Source of the DNA: Pirellulales bacterium
Lineage (GTDB): Bacteria > Planctomycetota > Planctomycetia > Pirellulales > Thermoguttaceae
Assembly (NCBI GenBank): GCA_030607895.1
Contig: JAUWJC010000088.1
Coordinates: 1-11,026, forward strand
DNA length: 11,026 nucleotides
Reading direction: 5' to 3'
Positions 5,257 to 11,026 of the stretch are shown here, one piece after another. Position 1 is the first letter of the stretch. Every line of letters begins with the position of its first letter. Below the pieces are notes generated by a model that saw only the letters and a program-made list of their open reading frames with translations, was not told the DNA's origin and did no database searches. A program made the position numbers and the translations under genes.

Positions 5257-7248
5257 TTACACCCCTTCGAGGTAGCCCTTTGCACGCTCGACCGTCGATG
5301 TATCCTTACTGATCTCGATCACCTTCTTGAGCGCCTTGGCAAACTCGTCGCGGTTGGGGTTTCTAAGGTATCGATGGTGCGCCAGGTCGACGATCGAACG
5401 GCACGCCTCTTGCGCGACGACCTCGTTGTCCAGCAGCGCGACCAACCACCTGAGTGTTTTCATGTCGCGAACGGTGCTGACACGATCGGTGACCAGAATC
5501 ATCTCTTCCGGCCGCTCGGCGACCTCGAATGCTTTTTGGAGCATATCGAGCGATTTTTCCGTGGGACGATCACTTTTCAGACTCACCACGCGGATATACG
5601 CGCGGAGCGCACTTATGCGGACGCCCTTATCTTTGTCTTCCTTGGCCAGTTTTGCAAGCTGATCGGCAACGGAGGCGTCGGGCCAGTTGCAGATTGCACG
5701 AATGCCGGCAGCTTTCAACTGCTGGTTCTCGCTTGCCACGGCTTCTTCGATCTTCTTGAGGGCCGTCTTCCCGCCGACACGCCCAAGAACCGACAGTAAC
5801 CTGGCCGTGCCGGCGTCGTCCTTCATGGCGGCGAGGATCGGTTCGACGGTATTCTCGTGTTTTTTCGCGATTTCCAGGTAGGTGGTCTCCATCTTGTCGC
5901 AATGTTTTCGATCCTTCACGGCAAGAATGATATCGACGAGCTTCGGCAGCGTCTTCTCGTCGCCCAGGGTAACCAACGCGAAAGAGACGTCGGCACGCAG
6001 ATCGGCGTCGTTCTCGATTTTCGCCAGTTCAAGCAGAAGCCCAACGGCCGCGGTCATTCGCCGAGCAACCAGCACGTCGCCGAGCGTGGCTCGCTGTCGG
6101 CCGTCGGACTTCTTGTAGACCTCCAGCCCGGCTTTGTCGATCAAATTCGAGGGCATGGTAGACAGAACTTTCACGGCGGCACGCAAAATCGGCGCTTCCT
6201 CGTCCAATGCGTCGATCAGAAGCGAGACGGAATCACGGTTACCCACTTTGGCCATCGCCGCGATTCCACGCACGCGTAGTACTTGATTGTCTTTTGCCTT
6301 GGCGGCTTCAGTGAGGATGGGCAGGGCGGCCTTCTCGCCTCGCGAGGCGAGTATCTCGGCAAACAGAATCGCCTTGTCGACCGGCTTGCCCTTACAGCAC
6401 GCCAACAGCCAATCGTTGGCCTGCTTTGAGATGTTGTCTGCCGCGACACGATAGGCCTCGGGATCGTCGCCGTCGAGCCATTTACCCAGTAGCACCCCGG
6501 GATCGTCAGCCAAGAGAAGTTGCCCGGGCAGGGCGCCACGGCGGACGGACGCGGGATATTTTGCGTCGGCCAGGGTGTCGAAGATGCCGGCGGCGGCCGT
6601 CTTGTCGCCGAAATCCATCGCAATGATTCCGCAAGATAGATACGCCTGGGCTAACTCGGCGTTTTTTCCGTTTGCAGCCAGCCGCTTGAGGCACGCGGCC
6701 GCTTCCGTGCCGCCAATACGCCCCAGGGCATGGGCGGCAGCCGCCGCGACACTCGCATCACCCGAGCCCGTCAATCCGATCAGGGCGCCGACCGCCTGGC
6801 GGTCATGACGATTGGCCGTCGAGTTGATAACCGCGACCAGGGCCGGGCCTTTTAGCTTTCCAAGCGAATCGCGCAGCGCCTTTCCCGCCGCCTTGGCGGG
6901 GATGCGCTCGATCGCTTGGCGTGCGAACTCGCCCAGCTTTCCACCGCCCAGCATGTTTGCCAGCGCGGGCACTTCGGCCTCGGTTCCACATATCCTCAGC
7001 ATGATGCCGGCGTGTTGTTTTGCGGCCAGCGTGGCTTCTTTGTCTGTCATCACGTCCAGCAGCTTCGCGGCCATCCGGCTTTGTTTCGCTTTGTCGACCA
7101 TCGAGTCCTCGGCCTGACGCTCGACGGCCAGCAAGCTCGCCTGGTCGCCGCCGTACTCGTATTTTTTGAGATCAACCGGGGCGTCGGCCAAAACGGTCGA
7201 CGAAGCCAAGAGGCAAATCGCAACGGTTGATATTGTCGTGTGTTTCAT
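5257..7248 (-). CDS. Exported HEAT-repeat protein
   Basis: The 663-aa product opens with a Sec signal peptide (KHTTISTVAICLLASSTVLA, cleavage after residue 21 or 23). From about residue 60 almost to the end it is alpha-helical HEAT/PBS-lyase-type repeats of roughly 30-40 residues. Clear units include AAAAHALGRIGGTEAAACL (about 168-187), VLRVRGIAAMAKVGN, LRADVSFALVTLGDEKTL, LLSVLGRVGGKTALKKI and LKAAGIRAICNWPDASVADQL. Such solenoids bind proteins or ligands and have no catalytic residues. Exported versions are common in Planctomycetes, often fused to or next to DUF1080 or oxidoreductase proteins. There is no fused enzyme or cytochrome domain here. AAGGAA at 7259-7264 precedes the ATG by 10 bases. 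It begins 25 bp after the Gfo/Idh gene and is probably co-transcribed with it. A scaffold for the exported enzymes is a guess. The fold is certain, the role unknown. Confidence 0.85.
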   Translation of the reverse strand: MKHTTISTVAICLLASSTVLADAPVDLKKYEYGGDQASLLAVERQAEDSMVDKAKQSRMAAKLLDVMTDKEATLAAKQHAGIMLRICGTEAEVPALANMLGGGKLGEFARQAIERIPAKAAGKALRDSLGKLKGPALVAVINSTANRHDRQAVGALIGLTGSGDASVAAAAAHALGRIGGTEAAACLKRLAANGKNAELAQAYLSCGIIAMDFGDKTAAAGIFDTLADAKYPASVRRGALPGQLLLADDPGVLLGKWLDGDDPEAYRVAADNISKQANDWLLACCKGKPVDKAILFAEILASRGEKAALPILTEAAKAKDNQVLRVRGIAAMAKVGNRDSVSLLIDALDEEAPILRAAVKVLSTMPSNLIDKAGLEVYKKSDGRQRATLGDVLVARRMTAAVGLLLELAKIENDADLRADVSFALVTLGDEKTLPKLVDIILAVKDRKHCDKMETTYLEIAKKHENTVEPILAAMKDDAGTARLLSVLGRVGGKTALKKIEEAVASENQQLKAAGIRAICNWPDASVADQLAKLAKEDKDKGVRISALRAYIRVVSLKSDRPTEKSLDMLQKAFEVAERPEEMILVTDRVSTVRDMKTLRWLVALLDNEVVAQEACRSIVDLAHHRYLRNPNRDEFAKALKKVIEISKDTSTVERAKGYLEGV

Positions 7249-7273
7249 CTTGTGGTTATTCCTTCATGCTCGA

Positions 7274-8596
7274 TCAAATGGTATATGGCTCGCGCATCGG
7301 CCGGGACATCATCGCGTTGGCCTGGTCGTCGTCGAAGGTTTCGGTTTCCCAGTCCCAATGGAGCTTTCGGTCCAGTCGCACGGTGATGTCGGACACGTTG
7401 CCGATCGTGGTGGCACGGTGGCCCTGCTCGAACGGCGCGACGGGCTCTTGCCGAGTTCGTATGCTGTTGAACAGATCGAGTGTGTGGCCGAAATAGCTTC
7501 CTGCCGGGCTGGTGTGCAGACGCAAATCGTCCGGCTTGAACTGCACGTCTCGAAGCGCCGGGTTCGAGGCGTAGAACCCGGGCTTGCTCCAATTTACTTT
7601 GACCCAACCCTCGTCGCCGATAAATCGACAACCGTTCGGCTGCTTGGAATGGTCGGTGAAATGGACCTTCAAGCCCGACTTGTACCTTAGCGTGGTGTCC
7701 CAATGGCAGCAAGTGTCGGTCATGCCCGAGGTGGGGAACTCGCCTTTCCCTTCGATCGTGAACGGCTTGGTTGTAATCTCGGGACACCCCCACTGGGCAA
7801 TGTCGAGGTAATGAACGCCCCAGTTCGTTATGAAACCCGCACAGTAGTGCGAAATCATGTACATCGCCAACCATTCGCAACGCTTGGTGTCGAACGGAAT
7901 GTAAGGTGCAGGACCGGTCCAGCGATCGTAGTCGAACCCTTCCGGCGGGTCGCACGACGCGATTGTCGGATACTCGCGGCCGGAGACGACCGACACTTCA
8001 ATCGTGTGAATCTTCCCCAAGTAGCCGTTGCGAACCAACTCGCAGGCGTGACGTATCCAAGCGTGGCTCCGGCTGTGAGTGCCGGTCTGGAAAATCGTGC
8101 CGTACTGCTTGACCAGCTTCCGCAGCGCCTTGCCCTCGGCAATGGTTCGGGTGATGGGCTTCTCGGCGTACATGTCCTTGCCGGCGCGGATCGAGTCGCT
8201 ATAGATCACGCCGTGCCAATGGTCGGGCGGTGTGAGGAGCACGGCGTCGATATCCTCTCGGGCCAACAACTCGCGATACTCGTGATAAGCCTTGCAGCCC
8301 TTGTAAGATGCCTTGGCATCGCCCCTGCCGTAATGGCCGTTGCACTTCTCTTGCGCCCGCAGGAGCCTGGGGCGTCGCACGTCGCACACGGCCACGACCT
8401 GACATTCCGACGCCCGCAATGCCCGGTCGATCGCACTGCTGCCTCGAACGCCGCAACCAATCGCACCGACGATGATCCGATCGTTTGCCGACACGCCACC
8501 TTCAAGGCCCAGTGCATTTGCCGAAACCAACATCGGCGTCGCCAGCGCCGCGCCTGCCGTCGATAGAAATCGGCGACGCAACATCTTCCGTTTCAT
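7274..8596 (-). CDS. Tat-exported Gfo/Idh/MocA family oxidoreductase
   Basis: The 440-aa protein is a periplasmic Gfo/Idh/MocA dehydrogenase. I chose the ATG at 8596 because GAGG (8603-8606) sits 6 bases upstream. A GTG four codons earlier is in frame, but GAGG would then lie inside the gene. The twin-arginine leader reads LRRRFLSTAGAALATP at residues 6-21. The Rossmann glycine loop is GAIGCGVRG at 44-52, with the acidic end of strand 2 at VCDVRR (about 70-75). PPDHWHG (123-129) and QTGTHSRS (170-177) are family signatures. The catalytic EKP is intact at 145-147. The second catalytic block TNWGVHYLDIAQW (257-269) has N258 where many members have Asp, and H262. Folded Tat export with a bound nicotinamide cofactor is the arrangement known for glucose-fructose oxidoreductase. 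Its nearest functional neighbour is the TIM-barrel isomerase further down the unit. The substrate is probably a sugar or cyclitol. Unlike the + strand paralogue at 33-1340, this one keeps the catalytic Lys. Confidence 0.9.
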   Translation of the reverse strand: MKRKMLRRRFLSTAGAALATPMLVSANALGLEGGVSANDRIIVGAIGCGVRGSSAIDRALRASECQVVAVCDVRRPRLLRAQEKCNGHYGRGDAKASYKGCKAYHEYRELLAREDIDAVLLTPPDHWHGVIYSDSIRAGKDMYAEKPITRTIAEGKALRKLVKQYGTIFQTGTHSRSHAWIRHACELVRNGYLGKIHTIEVSVVSGREYPTIASCDPPEGFDYDRWTGPAPYIPFDTKRCEWLAMYMISHYCAGFITNWGVHYLDIAQWGCPEITTKPFTIEGKGEFPTSGMTDTCCHWDTTLRYKSGLKVHFTDHSKQPNGCRFIGDEGWVKVNWSKPGFYASNPALRDVQFKPDDLRLHTSPAGSYFGHTLDLFNSIRTRQEPVAPFEQGHRATTIGNVSDITVRLDRKLHWDWETETFDDDQANAMMSRPMREPYTI

Positions 8597-8602
8597 TGTG
8601 AA

Positions 8603-8606
8603 CCTC
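8603..8606 (-). promoter_or_regulatory. Ribosome binding site that fixes the exported Gfo/Idh start
   Basis: GAGG on the minus strand is 6 bases before the ATG at 8596. It overlaps the in-frame GTG at 8608, which arguably excludes that GTG as the start. Confidence 0.5.
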
Positions 8607-8667
8607 ACGTTTTCTTTAGGTTGTACCCATCTCCAAGGTCAATTGTATACTCTGTTGATGAAAAAGT

Positions 8668-10137
8668 TTACTTCCACATCGAGTTGATCAGTTCGACCGT
8701 CTTGTCGACCAGCACCTGGCCACCTTTGGGGCCGACCAGGTTGCTTTCCACCACGGCGCTGTAACTGCCGCCGCGGACGGCCTTCTCCGTCGGGAGATAC
8801 CAGCCGTGACCGGCCAGTTGAATCACGAACGTCTGGATCGCTTTGCTTCGGGCCTTTATACAGATTCCGTACTCGGTGAACAACTCGAACGGATTGGTAC
8901 ACAGGGCCACGTCGCCGATCCGCAGCACGTGCAGTTCCATTTTGTAGGTTGGTTTCGGATCAGTCTTCCGCGCCTCGAACCGCTGGACGGTCCGCTGGTA
9001 AAATACCATCCGCCCGTGCATCCGGGCAGCCGCCTTGGGGTCCTTGGCTATCGCGTCGGCGGCCTGCTGGAATGCGGTTTTGGCCTCGCGATACTCCGCT
9101 TCGGTCACCAGCCGCATTGGCAGACGGATCGTTTCCACCTTGTGGACCAGCGGGACGTCGGAATGCCGATCGTCCTTGACCACCTCGTAGGCCTCGTTCA
9201 CCGCCCGCACGATGCGGCGCGCGGTTTCGTTGCCGCCGCGCAACCGCCGCATTCGCTCTTCGGCCGCTTTGCGGTAGAGAATGAACGGATAGGGGTTCTG
9301 GTCGCCGGCCGCGCCCGCCCAGGCCAGTATGCAGACCTCCTTGCCATATTGTTTTTGCAGGGCCTCGCGCACCGGATGCCAGAAGTCGGCGTTGATGGCC
9401 CGACCGTGCCTGACCTCCTGCGAGGGGCTCGCGACGTTGATAGCGATACTGATAAGCTTTCCCTCGTTGTTCCAGAAGAATAGCGTGCCCACGTCGTTTT
9501 CCTCGCAGCCTTCAATGCCGCGGAAGTCGGGCCGATTCGTCTTGCCGTACATTTGCGCGTGGCCGTCGGCATAGACGGCCCGGCGGTTGTAGGCCACCAC
9601 CGCGTCGGTCAGCCCCCAGGTAACGCTTCCCGGCTGCCGGCCTTTCCACGCCTTTTCGATCGCCTTGGCAACCCGCCGAACGAAAAAGGCCCGATACTCT
9701 TCGACCGGCATAACGTCCTTGGGAATCACGTGCCAGCCGTTCGTCCCCATGATAGGGGCCGTGTGGGTATGGGTCGCACTCAGGAAGATCTTTTTCGTGT
9801 CCAGCCCCGGAAGACGTTTGTGAACCTCCTCGCGCACAAGCTTCAAGACCTCGTCGGGAACGGCGCAAAGGTCGCAGGAGACCATGACGGCCACGTCGAG
9901 CGATTTGTCGTCCCGGCGGGATTCCAGCACTGCCACGTTGGCCAAGAGGGGTGTTTCGGCAGTCCGGGCGATTCGCAGGTAGAACTGGCCCCACAACGCT
10001 ACGGGACCCTTCGGTGCGATGTCAGCGCTGGCCGCCCCAACCAGCAGTTCGGCCGCCGTCGCAGCGCAACCAGGCAGCATCAAAGTACCAGCAACAACAG
10101 AGACAACAACTGGCTTCCACGTCGAATGTCGAATCAT
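8668..10137 (-). CDS. Neutral/alkaline ceramidase-fold lipoprotein with a changed catalytic hexapeptide
   Basis: The 489-aa product resembles the N-terminal catalytic domain of neutral/alkaline (non-lysosomal) ceramidases, zinc amidases that hydrolyse the N-acyl bond of ceramide. The signal peptide ends in a lipobox-like LPGC at 21-24, so it may be a lipoprotein anchored at C24; cleavage at TAA-EL near 29 is the alternative. LLVGAASADIAP (31-42) is the diagnostic first strand. LSATHTHTAP (119-128) holds H123 and H125, matching the zinc-binding HxH. NADFWHPVRE (249-258) matches the usual SADxPG region. The GDVSPN hexapeptide, whose Ser is the nucleophile in characterised ceramidases, reads GDQNPY at 278-283, so that Ser is Asn. 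The C-terminal Ig-like domain of true ceramidases is not apparent. A different amide or ester substrate, or loss of activity, is likely. AAAGGAA is 5 bases before the ATG. It lies 71 bp upstream of the exported Gfo/Idh gene and probably heads the unit. Confidence 0.82.
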   Translation of the reverse strand: MIRHSTWKPVVVSVVAGTLMLPGCAATAAELLVGAASADIAPKGPVALWGQFYLRIARTAETPLLANVAVLESRRDDKSLDVAVMVSCDLCAVPDEVLKLVREEVHKRLPGLDTKKIFLSATHTHTAPIMGTNGWHVIPKDVMPVEEYRAFFVRRVAKAIEKAWKGRQPGSVTWGLTDAVVAYNRRAVYADGHAQMYGKTNRPDFRGIEGCEENDVGTLFFWNNEGKLISIAINVASPSQEVRHGRAINADFWHPVREALQKQYGKEVCILAWAGAAGDQNPYPFILYRKAAEERMRRLRGGNETARRIVRAVNEAYEVVKDDRHSDVPLVHKVETIRLPMRLVTEAEYREAKTAFQQAADAIAKDPKAAARMHGRMVFYQRTVQRFEARKTDPKPTYKMELHVLRIGDVALCTNPFELFTEYGICIKARSKAIQTFVIQLAGHGWYLPTEKAVRGGSYSAVVESNLVGPKGGQVLVDKTVELINSMWK

Positions 10138-10206
10138 GACTCTTCCTTTCGCTCAAAACAGGTTACGGTTGGTTTACGGGCCCAGCCGAAGAATAACTTT
10201 CCGGGT

Positions 10207-10260
10207 GTACTCATCACGCTCCGCGTGATGCAGATCCGTCACGCGGAGCGTGACGAGTAC
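10207..10260. repeat. Pair of inverted REP-like units (BIME-like)
   Basis: Two 24-base arms (10207-10230 and 10237-10260) are inverted copies of each other separated by CAGATC, matching at 22 of 24 positions by hand count. Each arm is itself a 7-bp hairpin with a 3-base loop: ATCACGC-TCC-GCGTGAT and GTCACGC-GGA-GCGTGAC. The two differences between arms fall on paired positions and swap an A-T pair for a G-C pair, so pairing is kept. The right arm supplies the last codons of the DUF1559 fusion frame (YSSRSA). It lies 3' of that frame and 5' of the ceramidase-fold gene. Confidence 0.8.
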
Positions 10261-10862
10261 CATCGGCGGAAATTGGGCAGGTATTCCTCGGGCCGCGATA
10301 CCAGTTCGAAGTCGTGCCGGGTATTTTCCTTCGACACGGTGCATCGCAGCATACTCTGGTGGTTGTAGTTGGCGGGAATGTAAGGCTTGATCTCCTCGAT
10401 CATCAAGTCGGTACCCGGTTCGGGCACGGCCGGCACCATCCGACCCGTCTTCCGCGTCGCCGATATGCGGACGATCTTCTCGCCCGGCGTGGGCGACGCC
10501 TCGCCGGTCAGGCGGTACCCGCCGTCGATCACCTCGCCGCCGGTGAACCGGACGCTGCCGTCGCCCAACAGGAGGTTCACGCCGCCGGGGTGCCGGCTCC
10601 GGGCAGTGTACAGCATGTCGCGAGACCAGGCGTTGGGGTACTGCTCCACGCAGGGAGCGCCGCGAACGTTGTGGCACTCGTTCGCGCGGTTCAGGTCGGG
10701 CACCGGGCTGTTGGGTGTGTAGTTGTGATGGTAGAAAGGTCCCTCGGGATAGTGCATGACACCGCGCATGTCGGATTCGACGCCCGAGGGAAGGCTCAAC
10801 TCGCAGGCCAAGGCCGTGTTGCTGGTCCCGTCGCGCAGGGCGGCTATACTCGACGCGGCCAT
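10239..10862 (-). pseudogene. DUF1559 C-terminal half fused in frame to a transthyretin-like lipoprotein domain (remnant)
   Basis: The 207-residue frame combines pieces of two gene families often found side by side in Planctomycetes. Residues 1-106 match the C-terminal half of DUF1559 pseudopilin-like proteins: LRDGTSNTALACE at 9-21, NSPVPD, the PC pair near 70, and SRHPGGVNLLLGDGSVRF at 89-106 with the H-X9-DG signature (H91, D101, G102). The prepilin N-terminus and first half, about 200 residues, are missing. Residues 107-190 match the C-terminal part of small transthyretin or carboxypeptidase-regulatory-like lipoproteins: GGEVIDGGYRL, KIVRISATRKTGRMV, YIPANYNHQSML and DFELVSR, without their lipoprotein signal. 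The junction near 10545 is seamless. The last residues come from a REP unit. No Shine-Dalgarno precedes the ATG at 10862, and upstream the frame runs through a 14-bp tandem repeat to a stop at 10941-10943. I read it as a deletion-derived relic; expression as a cytoplasmic protein cannot be excluded. Confidence 0.7.
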
Positions 10863-10869
10863 AGATTGC

Positions 10870-10925
10870 GGGTTTGTGACGCAGGGTTTGTGACGCAGTG
10901 TTTGTGACGCAGTGTTTGTGACGCA
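10870..10925. repeat. 14-bp tandem repeat, four copies
   Basis: Four head-to-tail 14-bp units run 10870-10883, 10884-10897, 10898-10911 and 10912-10925. Copies 1-2 read GGGTTTGTGACGCA and copies 3-4 read GTGTTTGTGACGCA, so only the second base differs. The array starts 8 bases upstream of the ATG of the DUF1559 fusion remnant. Confidence 0.9.
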
Positions 10926-10931
10926 GTGGTT

Positions 10932-10963
10932 AGTAGTCAGTTATCAGTAGTCAGTTATCAGTT
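10932..10963. repeat. Second, unrelated 14-bp tandem repeat, about 2.3 copies
   Basis: AGTAGTCAGTTATC occurs at 10932-10945 and 10946-10959, followed by AGTT. It has the same period as the neighbouring array but an unrelated, AT-richer sequence. The minus-strand reading of TTA at 10941-10943 gives the TAA that closes the frame upstream of the DUF1559 fusion. Confidence 0.85.
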
Positions 10964-10995
10964 GTGGCCTGATTCAAATGCGGGTGACAGTTAGC

Positions 10996-11013
10996 CCGGT
11001 CGCCTGCGACCGG
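10996..11013. repeat. Perfect 8-bp inverted repeat, REP-like hairpin
   Basis: CCGGTCGC (10996-11003) and GCGACCGG (11006-11013) flank CT. Realistically this is a 7-bp stem with a 4-base loop. The flanks GTTAG and AAAACGG and the high GC content match REP-type intergenic units. Only the left part of its context is inside the window. No gene is seen between 10863 and 11026. Confidence 0.7.
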
Positions 11014-11026
11014 AAAACGGGGCGGT

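Noticed and set aside
7703..8566. Long + strand open frame of 287 codons opposite the exported Gfo/Idh gene, and a similar one at 8806-9483 opposite the ceramidase-fold gene
   Set aside because: No family motifs or ribosome binding sites were seen, and the opposite strand encodes clear conserved proteins throughout.
8613..8642. Promoter candidate TTGACC - 18 bp - TAAAGA before the exported Gfo/Idh gene (minus strand)
   Set aside because: The -10 matches at only half its positions, and the predicted transcript start falls almost on the ribosome binding site.
10870..10963. Tandem repeats as a CRISPR array
   Set aside because: The 14-bp units are directly adjacent with no spacers, and no cas gene is present.

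Overview
The window looks like GC-rich chromosomal DNA from a planctomycete, probably of the Pirellulales type. I infer this from the gene families, not from any marker gene. The evidence is a DUF1559 (H-X9-DG) fragment, several Tat-exported Gfo/Idh/MocA-type and TIM-barrel proteins, an exported HEAT-repeat protein, a ceramidase-fold lipoprotein, and REP-like hairpins between genes.

Layout. On the + strand (1-2611) a Gfo/Idh/MocA oxidoreductase is followed 11 bp later by an exported protein with three RidA-like domains. These two form an operon. It converges on a long run of minus-strand genes. Read 5'->3' on the minus strand, the run is: a DUF1559/transthyretin-like fusion remnant (10862-10239), a neutral-ceramidase-fold lipoprotein (10137-8668), a Tat-exported Gfo/Idh/MocA oxidoreductase (8596-7274), an exported HEAT-repeat protein (7248-5257), a Tat-exported protein of unknown function (5199-4234), a Tat-exported sugar phosphate isomerase/epimerase-like TIM barrel (4168-3257), and a truncated second ceramidase-fold gene (3180-2803). 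Gaps inside the block from 10137 to 3257 are only 25 to 71 bp, so it could be one transcription unit.

How the genes may work together. Every intact minus-strand product carries a Sec, lipoprotein or Tat signal. A Tat-exported Gfo/Idh dehydrogenase beside a Tat-exported xylose-isomerase-like TIM barrel is the combination associated with extracytoplasmic sugar oxidation and 3-keto-sugar processing in Planctomycetes and Bacteroidetes. The module is therefore probably a periplasmic carbohydrate or glycolipid processing set. The substrate cannot be read from the sequence.

The intergenic ends are rich in structure. There is a roughly 190-bp hairpin-dense stretch that begins exactly where the truncated ceramidase gene loses homology. 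There is also a pair of inverted REP units with compensatory changes at the 3' end of the DUF1559 fusion, and two different 14-bp tandem repeats plus a strong hairpin at the right edge. I found no RNA gene, transposase, CRISPR array or clear new defence or metabolic system. The most notable points are catalytic-residue losses, the in-frame fusion remnant, the near-duplicate Tat leaders on two unrelated proteins, and the structured repeats.
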